Assembly: GCA_903904635.1 (NCBI GenBank)
Contig: CAIVDH010000167.1
Span: 1-6,219 of the forward strand
DNA: 6,219 nucleotides
DNA from: an uncultured Burkholderiales bacterium
GTDB lineage: Bacteria > Pseudomonadota > Gammaproteobacteria > Burkholderiales > Burkholderiaceae_D
Reading direction: 5' to 3'
Shown here: positions 1 to 6,047 of the stretch, one piece after another
Numbering within the stretch: position 1 is the first letter of the stretch
How the letters are laid out: every line of letters begins with the position of its first letter
The notes under the pieces: model-generated
The model's input: the letters and a program-made list of their open reading frames with translations, nothing else
What the model was told of the DNA's origin: nothing
Databases searched by the model: none
Translations under genes and position numbers: made by a program

Positions 1-85
1 CAGCTTGATTGAAGAAGTGGTGCGCGCAGTGGGTGGTAAGTCAGGCGCTTCAAAAGACACTGGATCCCGGCCTACGCCGGGATGA
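1..85 (+). CDS. 3' end of a second, convergent bchO-like copy (partial, runs off left edge)
   Basis: Reading from base 2 gives the frame SLIEEVVRAVGGK, then SGASKDTGSRPTPG and TGA at 83-85. The first 13 residues match the BchO C-terminus encoded on the minus strand at 154-193 (SLIEEVVRTVGGK) except Ala for Thr; over the 40 bp the DNA differs at one base. Downstream the two copies still align: TCAGGCGCT versus GCAGACGCT, then an in-frame 12-nt difference (TCAAAAGACACT present only here), then the REP-like hairpin. So this is either the tail of a duplicated bchO lying left of the window, a small duplicated remnant, or an assembly or amplification fold-back. The visible piece is too short to say whether a full gene exists. 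No function can be assigned to the fragment itself. Confidence 0.35.
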   Translation, partial: SLIEEVVRAVGGKSGASKDTGSRPTPG

Positions 86-88
86 TGG
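61..88 (+). repeat. REP-like palindromic hairpin, copy 1
   Basis: An 8-bp perfect stem, ATCCCGGC (64-71) and GCCGGGAT (76-83), closes a CTAC loop, preceded by TGG and followed by GATGG. This resembles the CTGGATYCCxxCxxxCGxGGGATGACG-type short intergenic repeats common in many proteobacterial genomes. It carries the stop codon of the left bchO-like frame. As an extragenic hairpin between two convergent gene ends it could act as a bidirectional transcription barrier, but it has no T-tract typical of an intrinsic terminator. Confidence 0.7.
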
Positions 89-96
89 TAGTAATT

Positions 97-1056
97 TTAA
101 GTTCGCCTCAACGACCAACGTCGTCCCAGCGCAGGCTGGGATCCAGCGTCTGCCTTACCACCCACTGTGCGCACCACTTCTTCAATCAAGCTGACGCATA
201 GCGCCGGATTTTCCTCATGCGCCAGATGGCCAAGATTCGGCCACATGACCACGGTGGCATGCGGCAGATGACTGGCAACCTGTGCCGCCTGCTCAGGTGG
301 TACTGTCAAATCATTTTCAGCTGCCACCATCCAAACCGGAATATCAATTTTATGTAACTCTTTTTCCATTGGCTGCAGATCCCAGTGCGCCATCATCGCC
401 AGTGCCGCATCTACATGACCTTCATTGCGCACCAGCTGCCCATACAGCCGCATACCAGTAGCATCCAGTTTTGATCCTGTGGTACCGATGAGCCGCTCCA
501 CCGTAGCGTCATCTGTCGCCTGCCAGGCAAAAAAACGTGAAGCCAGCGGCACTGATGCCAACAGCCGCGCTATCGGCGAAAAAAACTGCCCCACCAATCC
601 ACCGAAGCCGACAAAAGCACCATTCAGACTCACCAATGCCCGGGGTGTAATCGATTTATCCAGCACCATGCGCGCAGCCACTGCCGCACCAGCAGAATGA
701 CCAACCACGATGGTGGGCGAAATCGACAGCGCAGCGAGCAGGCTGGCTACATGACGTGCCATGCCCGGTAAAGATTGCTCAGCCGCACGCGGCAAAGAAG
801 TAAAGGCATGACCGGGCAAATCCAATGTAATCACACGGCAATGCTGGGCCAGCAAAGGCGCAACATCGCGCCAGGAATGCGTAGACGAACCGGTACCGTG
901 CAATAACAAAATGACTGGCACTGCGTCTTTGTCTGCAGCGTCAGCCGGCGCAAACCCTTGCACATGCCAGCGCAATCCGCCAGCGCTTACAAAATGGCTG
1001 GCATCACGGTTAGGCCAGGACAGGCCATCTGTTTCCCAATTCATCTGTCGTGCCAA
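97..1056 (-). CDS. bchO: BchO, alpha/beta hydrolase of the magnesium chelatase operon
   Basis: This is the BchO family of alpha/beta-hydrolase-fold proteins encoded next to bchID in phototrophic proteobacteria. The family is tied to the Mg-chelatase step of bacteriochlorophyll synthesis, but its substrate is not firmly known. Visible marks are the N-terminal block WPNRDASHFV (14-23), oxyanion-loop HGTG (53-56), nucleophile elbow GHSAG with Ser121, acid Asp249 in AENDLTVP, and His277 in NLGHLAHEE. No signal peptide is seen, so it is cytoplasmic or membrane-associated. The TTG start at 1056 has GGGAG at 1065-1069, 8 nt upstream. The ATG at 1044 (MNWETDG) matches the usual family start better but lacks a well-spaced SD, so the true start is open. 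It begins 3 nt after the bchD stop. The last ~18 residues (ADAGSQPALGRRWSLRRT) come from the REP-like repeat and are probably a non-native extension. Confidence 0.93.
   Translation of the reverse strand: MARQMNWETDGLSWPNRDASHFVSAGGLRWHVQGFAPADAADKDAVPVILLLHGTGSSTHSWRDVAPLLAQHCRVITLDLPGHAFTSLPRAAEQSLPGMARHVASLLAALSISPTIVVGHSAGAAVAARMVLDKSITPRALVSLNGAFVGFGGLVGQFFSPIARLLASVPLASRFFAWQATDDATVERLIGTTGSKLDATGMRLYGQLVRNEGHVDAALAMMAHWDLQPMEKELHKIDIPVWMVAAENDLTVPPEQAAQVASHLPHATVVMWPNLGHLAHEENPALCVSLIEEVVRTVGGKADAGSQPALGRRWSLRRT
119..146 (-). repeat. REP-like palindromic hairpin, copy 2 (inverted)
   Basis: The stem TCCCAGC (124-130) and GCTGGGA (135-141) has a GCAG loop. Reversed, it reads CTGGATCCCAGCCTGCGCTG..., the same element as at 61-88 with several substitutions, most of them compensatory in the stem. 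It lies inside the bchO reading frame and encodes part of its C-terminal tail (about GSQPALGRR). Two inverted copies ~40 nt apart could fold into a larger cruciform. Confidence 0.7.
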
Positions 1057-1059
1057 AAT

Positions 1060-2943
1060 TCAGACTCCCTCTTGCATTGCACTGCGCACTGCTTGCGACA
1101 TCGCATTGGCGCCGGCATGCGGCAAAGGCAAATAGCGTGCTTGCATAGCCAGTGCCAATTGCACCGCTTCGCGCTGCGGCTGCGGCGAGGTATCAATCAA
1201 CAACACCGCCGCTTGCTGCAGGCGCAAACGCACGGCCGAGGCCATGGCATCAGCCTGCGCTTTGACGCGTCCGCCGCTGCCATCACGCGCAACATTGGCT
1301 TTGCCATCGGTTAGCAGCACGATCACCGGCGATTGTCCTTTGCGGCGTATCTCATCTGCCAGCGCAGCGGCCGCATCAATCGCCGCAGCCAGAGGCGTGC
1401 CGCCGCCACCAGGCAGGCCCGACAGGCTGCGCTTGGCACGCACCAAAGATCTTGTTGGGGGCAATAATATTTCTGCGCTCCTTCCTCTGAACGCAATCAC
1501 GGCAACCTGATCGCGACGCACATAACAATCTGCAAGCAATAATTCCACCGCACCTTTTGCTTCAGCCAGTCTGTGTAAGGCAGATGAACCGGATGCGTCC
1601 ACCACAAACAAGGTGGTGGTACCGGTTTTTTGTTTGATGCGCGTAATGTGAAAATCTTCAGCCCTAACCTGCACGCGTGCAGCAGCTTGCGTATCAGTCA
1701 ATTGCGCGCGGCGCAGTTTCTGCCATGGTGCAGCCGCACGCAAGGTGTCGACCAGATGCAATCGCTGCCCATGTGCCGGCATAGCTCGGCGCGAGCCTGC
1801 CGGACGACCACGCTGACCATTTTTTAATGGCGCACCAGACTTACCACTGGCGGCGCGCTGCTGTAAAAAATTCCCGGCCAATAGTAGCGACAGCAAACCC
1901 GCAGGAATCGCAGCTTGGGTTGCGTCCAGCACGCGGTCTTCAAGTTTTTGGGTGTCGTCTTGCTGCATATCTTGCGGCTTTTCTTCTGCTGGTGGTGGCT
2001 CAGGCGGGGCGGTTTGTTGTTCAGGCTGCGGTGGTTGTTCTGCTGGTTGTTCTACCTGCTGCTCTGTAGTTTGTTCTTGTTCAGGCACTGGCGGCATGCG
2101 AGTTGCACGCGGCCCCAATACCAGTTGCGCAGCTATGGAGGCATCATCTTCAGTCACCGCATTATTGCCATCAAGCGCCGCATTCGCCCTTGCCACACGC
2201 ATGGCCAAGAGCGTGCCGCGGGCAGAATCCACGCCTAGCGCTAACGCGGTGCCACAAATTGCAGCAATGATTTCTTCTTCTGCATGTATGCCCGCCAGAC
2301 GCTCTCGCGCAGCGGCAACATCAGATGCACGCTCCATCCATTGCGCGGTAAAGTCATCGGCTAATGCAGTGCGCGGCGAAACAGCAGACAAATCCAGATC
2401 GAAAGCCAGTCTGTCACGCAAGCTCACAACCAATGCTTCATCGTCAGACCAACCCTCATCCAAGGCAACCACGCCAAAGCGCGTCGGCGTGCATACAGTC
2501 AGGCCGTCACGTTCCAGTCTGACTTCACCGGTATCAATTACCGCAGAGAGCCGCGCTGCCGTTGCAGAGGGCAATCGCTCTGCCATGGCCAGCAATAAAA
2601 CACTGCCATCAACTTCGGCCAGCAAGCCTTTTTGCAATACGGGTCGACCTGTAGCCAAGGTGGCAGGCAAATCCAGCCCGCCCAGCAGGCGTTCATCGGT
2701 GATAGACAAAGGCATGCGACGCAGCGTTGCCACACCCAATAAATTGCGCAGCAATGTCAGCCATAAATCACGCACCGGTCCGGCTGCGGCTCGCAGGCGC
2801 ACGCCGCCCGTGCCCACAGGGTCAATCGCAAACAACACCGCCACCTGCACGGCGCGCTGCCAAACCAGATTGTCGGATTCTGGCTGAGGCATCGCATCGG
2901 AAGAAATGGTGGAAGCGGTTGCAGAAGACATAGCGAAAGGCAT
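1060..2943 (-). CDS. bchD: Magnesium chelatase subunit D (BchD)
   Basis: BchD pairs with the BchI hexamer to form the ID motor that drives ATP-dependent Mg2+ insertion into protoporphyrin IX on BchH, the committed step to bacteriochlorophyll. The 627-residue protein has the usual three parts. The N-terminal AAA-like module (about 25-280) has a degenerate nucleotide site: where a P-loop would lie (DPVGTGGVRLR, 41-51) there is no GKS/T. An acidic Pro/Gln/Glu linker covers about 284-330. The C-terminal integrin-I (vWA) domain (about 430-625) has an intact MIDAS: DASGSS (Asp449, Ser451, Ser453), Thr516 in GGGGTPL, and Asp546 in LLTDGKAN. The segment TRIKQKTGTTTLFVVDASGS is characteristic of BchD/ChlD. 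The ATG at 2943 has AGGAGGT 10 nt upstream; the second ATG at 2931 is less well placed. The frame is intact from end to end, unlike its partner bchI. Confidence 0.97.
   Translation of the reverse strand: MPFAMSSATASTISSDAMPQPESDNLVWQRAVQVAVLFAIDPVGTGGVRLRAAAGPVRDLWLTLLRNLLGVATLRRMPLSITDERLLGGLDLPATLATGRPVLQKGLLAEVDGSVLLLAMAERLPSATAARLSAVIDTGEVRLERDGLTVCTPTRFGVVALDEGWSDDEALVVSLRDRLAFDLDLSAVSPRTALADDFTAQWMERASDVAAARERLAGIHAEEEIIAAICGTALALGVDSARGTLLAMRVARANAALDGNNAVTEDDASIAAQLVLGPRATRMPPVPEQEQTTEQQVEQPAEQPPQPEQQTAPPEPPPAEEKPQDMQQDDTQKLEDRVLDATQAAIPAGLLSLLLAGNFLQQRAASGKSGAPLKNGQRGRPAGSRRAMPAHGQRLHLVDTLRAAAPWQKLRRAQLTDTQAAARVQVRAEDFHITRIKQKTGTTTLFVVDASGSSALHRLAEAKGAVELLLADCYVRRDQVAVIAFRGRSAEILLPPTRSLVRAKRSLSGLPGGGGTPLAAAIDAAAALADEIRRKGQSPVIVLLTDGKANVARDGSGGRVKAQADAMASAVRLRLQQAAVLLIDTSPQPQREAVQLALAMQARYLPLPHAGANAMSQAVRSAMQEGV
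1065..1069 (-). promoter_or_regulatory. Ribosome binding site favouring the TTG start of bchO
   Basis: GGGAG on the minus strand lies within the last codons of bchD, 8 nt before TTG at 1056 and 20 nt before ATG at 1044. The spacing favours TTG initiation and coupling to bchD translation. Confidence 0.5.
1954..2094 (-). other. Low-complexity Pro/Gln/Glu linker of BchD
   Basis: Codons 284-330 of bchD are almost only Glu, Gln, Pro, Thr and Ala (for example EQEQTTEQQVEQPAEQPPQP). An acidic, proline-rich linker between the AAA-like and integrin-I modules is a standard BchD/ChlD feature. The repetitive CAA/GAA/CCA codons here make it a likely site of length variation between strains. Confidence 0.8.
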
Positions 2944-2953
2944 TACAGCAGCG

Positions 2954-2960
2954 ACCTCCT
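2954..2960 (-). promoter_or_regulatory. Strong ribosome binding site of bchD, touching the bchI stop
   Basis: The full AGGAGGT stands 10 nt before the bchD ATG and shares a base with the bchI TGA (2960-2962). This supports translational coupling, which would help balance BchI and BchD output. It also means a ribosome stopping early in the frameshifted bchI would not reach it. Confidence 0.8.
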
Positions 2961-3984
2961 CAGGCGGCGAAAATTTCTTCTACCGCGCGCGCCACGCGTG
3001 TGCCGGAACCGGCATCATCCAGCGGATTGCGGCGCAAGCGATGACGTAGCGCGGGTGCAGCGATTTGCTTGAGGTGATGATCAGTGACAATTGCATCGCC
3101 CTCATAGGCCGCCAGTGCACGCGCTGCGCGCATCAAAGCCAGCTCTCCGCGCAGGCCATCGGTACCCAGTGCCATGCAAAGTTGCGCGGCGCGTTCAAGC
3201 ACGGCATCAGGCACCTTGACTGATGGCAGCTTCTTTTTTGCAGCAACAATTTTGCGACGAATTTTTTCATCTTCCTTGTGCCATTTTTCTATAAAGGCGT
3301 CCGGATTACTTTCATAAGCATCACGGCGCTTGACCACTTCTATGCGCATAGGCAGTTCCGTTGGCGTCTGTACATCCACCGCAAGGCCGAAACGATCCAG
3401 CAACTGCGGGCGCAATTCGCCTTCTTCAGGATTGCCGCTGCCCACCAAAACGAAGCGCGCCGGATGGCGCACCGACAAACCCTCACGTTCAACCATGTTT
3501 TCACCGGACGCTGCGACATCGATCAACAGATCGACCAAATGATCTTCCAGCAAATTAACTTCATCGATATACAGAAAGCCACGATTAGCGCGCGCCAACA
3601 GTCCCGGCTCAAAAGCTTTGATACCTTGCGATAGCGCACGCTCGAGATCCAGCGCTCCGACCACACGGTCTTCGGTGGCGCCCAGAGGTAAGTCCACCAC
3701 CGGTACGGCCTTCTGCACACTTTTAGGTTCGCCCTTGGCTTTTAATGTTGCACAAGCTTCGCAGGAAGCGTGCCAGCTTGCGGATCACAGCCATAGACAC
3801 AGCCGGCAACCGCACGCATTTTTGGCAGCAATGCGGCCAAAGCTCGGACGGCGGTCGACTTTCCGGTGCCGCGATCGCCAAACACCAGTACCCCGCCGAC
3901 ACTGGGATCAACCGCTGCCACCAGAATGGCGCGTTTCATTTCGTCTTGTCCGACGATGGCTGAAAAAGGAAAAGGGGCTGCCAT
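2960..3984 (-). pseudogene. bchI: Magnesium chelatase subunit I (BchI), split by a one-base frameshift
   Basis: BchI is the AAA+ ATPase of Mg-chelatase. The first part, 3984 to about 3782, encodes [19 protein letters not shown], Walker [10 protein letters not shown] (36-44) and GCVYGCDP (61-68); this frame stops at TAA 3742-3744. The rest lies in another frame from 3781: [16 protein letters not shown], then VPVVDLPLGATEDRVVGALD, Walker B FLYIDEVNLLED, sensor-1 region VLVGSGNPEEG, arginine-finger region LLDRFGL and sensor-2 region GLRGELALMRAARA, ending EEIFAA. Joining the frames with one extra base at GATCC/GC gives about 341 residues, a normal BchI length with nothing missing. The second frame has a TGA at 3785-3787, so the shift must lie between 3744 and 3785. 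It is a recent deletion, a sequencing error or, less likely, recoding; I see no classic slippery heptamer. The start ATG at 3984 has GGAG 10 nt upstream and follows the membrane-protein stop by 24 nt. Confidence 0.93.
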
Positions 3985-4008
3985 GAAAATCAGTCTCCAA
4001 AAACAGGT

Positions 4009-4275
4009 TCAGGACTTCCAGCGCCGACGTATATCGGCAGCATGGGTTGCGCCTGCGGCGCACAGAAAAAGCATCACCAGATACTGCGGCAAACCAGATA
4101 AGGCGCAGCGCAAAGCCAGCATCAGACATAGCCCGGAAAGCAAAGTCAGCAGCAACGCCGCCGGCGCCAGCCCGCTGCCCTTGATGCGATACCAGACCCA
4201 CAACCCCAGCCATTCCAAGAGCGTACAGGCGATAACGACATCAATTAAGCCTGTGCCAGAAAAAAACCCGCTCAT
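4009..4275 (-). CDS. Small three-helix membrane protein leading the bchIDO operon
   Basis: I do not recognise a named family with certainty; similar short membrane proteins are, from memory, found in photosynthesis gene clusters. The 88 residues form three hydrophobic segments, about 9-29 (GLIDVVIACTLLEWLGLWVW), 37-58 (APAALLLTLLSGLCLMLALR) and 62-79 (LPQYLVMLFLCAAGATHA). The C-terminus is polar and basic (DIRRRWKS). Charged residues inside or beside helices (Glu21, Arg56, His78, Asp81) could be functional. By the positive-inside rule the RRRWKS tail is probably cytoplasmic. The ATG at 4275 has GGGGA 5 nt upstream; an in-frame ATG at 4287 has no good SD. It ends 24 nt before bchI and is first after the PpsR-like site, so it is probably co-transcribed with bchIDO. 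A role in pigment synthesis or assembly is inference from position only. Confidence 0.72.
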   Translation of the reverse strand: MSGFFSGTGLIDVVIACTLLEWLGLWVWYRIKGSGLAPAALLLTLLSGLCLMLALRCALSGLPQYLVMLFLCAAGATHAADIRRRWKS

Positions 4276-4335
4276 TTTTGTCCCCATTCGGTGGTTTGCA
4301 CCGGCTTTTATAATTTTTTAATTTACATCTGGCAC

Positions 4336-4353
4336 TGTCAGCGTTGTCAGACA
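4336..4353. promoter_or_regulatory. Putative PpsR/CrtJ operator (TGT-N12-ACA)
   Basis: TGTCAGCGTTGTCAGACA fits the PpsR/CrtJ consensus TGT-N12-ACA exactly and extends to a CTGTC...GACAG palindrome (4335-4339 and 4350-4354). PpsR/CrtJ represses bch, crt and puc promoters under oxic or high-light conditions. The site lies about 60 nt upstream of the first gene of the minus-strand operon. On the minus strand CTGACA, a near-consensus -35 hexamer, occurs twice within it (4336-4341 and 4345-4350), each upstream of AT-rich -10-like sequence at 4313-4325. Binding would therefore cover the likely promoter. I found no second TGT-N12-ACA copy in this gap, although PpsR often uses paired sites. Confidence 0.6.
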
Positions 4354-4493
4354 GGCACAAGTGGGAGTGTAACCGCTAAAAGATGATTTGTGATTCATTT
4401 CGGCAATGTTTGGTGCGTCAGATAAGTACGCACTTGTTGCATATTCATTAGCTTAAATTTGTTCTGTCAGGATTAATGATGCCCGAGACGAAT

Positions 4494-4525
4494 TTTTACA
4501 TCACCTAAAGAAACCTGATGTGAAA
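4494..4525. repeat. Inverted repeat TTTTACATCA-N12-TGATGTGAAA
   Basis: Ten-base arms pair with one T-G wobble (4494-4503 with 4516-4525); the six inner pairs ACATCA/TGATGT are perfect. It sits about 115-145 nt upstream of the peptidase-ankyrin start, so it may be an operator for that gene or a weak RNA hairpin. No T-tract follows, so it is not a convincing terminator. No regulator can be named. Confidence 0.45.
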
Positions 4526-4637
4526 TCCATGTCTGACTGAATTTTGTTAATTGGGAACTCCGCGCTGAGTCCGTTACGCAATCTCTTTATGACGCCATCT
4601 TTCGATAGCGACGATGCAAAATCTAACGGAGAAAAAT

Positions 4638-6047
4638 ATGAACACAACAGATAATACGCAGCGCAAAATTCAACCTGACCCGACCAACGCTGATCAAGGC
4701 AAACATACTTCCAATTCATCAACCCTGATGGTGGTCTATGGCGAACGCATGCGCACATCCGTTGCACCAATCGATAAATTAATTAATACTATTTTCAGTA
4801 GCCAAGGTTTGACCACAACTAAACTCGGCGATGGTCACGAAGCTGTGTCCTGCAACGAAATCATCGGCTGCGCCAAAGATCACCTCGCAAAAAATGGTCA
4901 CTTACTAATTAACGTACACGGCGGCAATCCCGGTCCGCATATGGTGCTCGTCTCCAACGAGATTCAAAACGGAACGGTGACATCGGATTTATTGCGCGAT
5001 CTATTTTTATCATCTTCTACAACACATGCTGAGGCGACCAATAATCCGGAGCTGCCTGTAGTTCATCTCACCGCCTGCAGCACAAAAACACTGCGCACGG
5101 AATTCAAGCCCGGCACAGCCGAATGGAAAGCCGGCTATGTCATGCTGTATACAAATAATGAATCATCCTATGAGCAATACCAATCCAGCCTGCAAACAGC
5201 GCTCACCTATATTGCCAACTGCAAGCAGCGCGCTATTGCATGTGACCCATTCAAATTATTTTTTCTCGCCGGCCAAAGTCGCGGGCATTGCATGACGATG
5301 ATGGGCGGATTACTTGAAGAACCACTCGTCTGGCATAGCCCAAAAACGCTGCAAGATCTGAATGATGATCAACTGTTCTCCAAACTCACAGGCAGCCCTG
5401 CCGACAAAGCCTATCTCATTGCAAGCGCATGCCTGGTTAATGCGCAGGACAAAAAATGCATAGCCGAAAATCAAACAATCATAAGCAGTATGTTTTCTAA
5501 CCGCATTAGCAATAAAGATGTGCCGGCAATGCGTGCACTCCTCAAGCAACATCCCGAGCTACTTCATCAAACAAGTCTGCGCGGACTATCACCATTAACC
5601 CTGGCATTACGATTTGAGAGCACCGCATGTGCGGAAGAATTGATTGCCATGGGCGCAGATGTTAACGCCAGAGATAATGAAAACTGGACACCCCTGATGG
5701 ATGCCGCACAAGATAATTATTCAAAAATCATCATTCAGCTTCTGTCCAATGGCGCCCGCATTGATGATATTGACGATGATGGCAATACAGCCCTCAACCA
5801 TGCCGCACTGCATAAAAATCACGCTGCTCTTAAATCGTTATTGCATTACAAGGCCAATATGCATATAGCAAACAACAACGGGCATACGCCACTACAAATC
5901 GCCATACATAACGATGATGTCGAATCAGTAAAACTATTGCTTGCCAAAGGCGCTATGCCGGCAGATCCGAACAGCAAGCGTTCCCTTGTTGAGCTAGCCA
6001 CCAATTCTGGTTGTTGGGCGATCTCGAATCTGCTTAGGAAAGCATGA
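4638..6047 (+). CDS. Putative caspase/CHAT-like cysteine peptidase with C-terminal ankyrin repeats
   Basis: This 469-residue protein has no signal peptide and no membrane segment. A polar, probably disordered start (1-28) precedes an alpha/beta domain (about 29-265). Two hydrophobic strands each end in a candidate catalytic residue: HLLINVHGG (His94) and LPVVHLTACST (Cys147), 53 residues apart. This is the order, spacing and flanking pattern (HG, then AC) of clan CD peptidases such as caspases, CHAT and C80. A further strand, FKLFFLAGQSRG (205-216), suits the same fold. After a linker come ankyrin repeats: a degenerate cap (about 291-315), then four 33-residue units near 316-348, 349-381, 382-414 and 415-445 (for example GADVNARDNENWTPLMDAA, GHTPLQIAIHNDDVESVKLL), plus a C-cap. 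The ATG at 4638 has GGAG 6 nt upstream and is preferred over 4614. The DNA is more AT-rich than the bch genes, suggesting acquisition. Activity, targets and any effector or toxin role are inference. Confidence 0.8.
   Translation: MNTTDNTQRKIQPDPTNADQGKHTSNSSTLMVVYGERMRTSVAPIDKLINTIFSSQGLTTTKLGDGHEAVSCNEIIGCAKDHLAKNGHLLINVHGGNPGPHMVLVSNEIQNGTVTSDLLRDLFLSSSTTHAEATNNPELPVVHLTACSTKTLRTEFKPGTAEWKAGYVMLYTNNESSYEQYQSSLQTALTYIANCKQRAIACDPFKLFFLAGQSRGHCMTMMGGLLEEPLVWHSPKTLQDLNDDQLFSKLTGSPADKAYLIASACLVNAQDKKCIAENQTIISSMFSNRISNKDVPAMRALLKQHPELLHQTSLRGLSPLTLALRFESTACAEELIAMGADVNARDNENWTPLMDAAQDNYSKIIIQLLSNGARIDDIDDDGNTALNHAALHKNHAALKSLLHYKANMHIANNNGHTPLQIAIHNDDVESVKLLLAKGAMPADPNSKRSLVELATNSGCWAISNLLRKA

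Larger units (their letters stand above)
1..193. repeat. Imperfect inverted duplication of the bchO 3' end
   Basis: Bases 1-40 are the reverse complement of 154-193 with one mismatch. The similarity continues inward with lower identity through the REP-like hairpins at 61-88 and 119-146, with a 12-nt insertion in the left arm. The central bases, about 91-115, show no clear match. The left arm reaches the window edge, so the true repeat may be longer. The outer part of each arm is bchO coding sequence, so this is a gene-end duplication rather than a simple mobile repeat. Confidence 0.85.
4276..4637. other. Divergent intergenic control region
   Basis: This 362-nt AT-rich stretch separates the minus-strand bch operon from the plus-strand peptidase-ankyrin gene. 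It has no convincing coding frame. It holds the PpsR-like site (4336-4353), AT-rich promoter-like sequence for the bch side (4306-4325), a short inverted repeat GTGCGT/ACGCAC (4413-4418, 4428-4433) and a longer one at 4494-4525. No clear sigma-70 promoter for the plus-strand gene could be fixed by eye. An upstream in-frame ATG at 4614 exists but has a poor ribosome binding site. Confidence 0.65.

Noticed and set aside
9..194. 61-codon plus-strand frame across the left inverted repeat
   Set aside because: Its sequence (DPGLRRDDG, VVPAQAGIQ) is the usual translation of REP-like repeats, not a protein family.
1952..2887. 311-codon open frame on the plus strand inside bchD, rich in Ser, Ala and Cys
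   Set aside because: It lies wholly antisense to a well-supported bchD, has low-complexity composition and shows no recognisable domain; it is a shadow of the GC-rich coding strand.
3745..3790. Programmed ribosomal frameshift in bchI
   Set aside because: No slippery heptamer or obvious stimulatory stem is visible, and BchI is not known to need recoding; an indel or sequence error is simpler.
3742..3984. Independent 80-residue P-loop protein
   Set aside because: It is the N-terminal third of BchI; its last residues after GCVYGCDP do not resemble the family, and the correct continuation is in the neighbouring frame.
4413..4433. GTGCGT/ACGCAC hairpin as a terminator
   Set aside because: The stem is six base pairs with a nine-base loop and no T-tract, and no gene ends into it; it is kept only as a minor inverted repeat.
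4614..4637. Earlier ATG start for the peptidase-ankyrin protein
   Set aside because: It lacks a good ribosome binding site, while the ATG at 4638 has GGAG at 6-nt spacing; the extra 8 residues add no recognisable feature.
4501..4770. 89-codon minus-strand frame in front of and overlapping the ankyrin gene start
   Set aside because: It has no domain, overlaps the start of a better-supported gene and is not in operon position with the bch genes.
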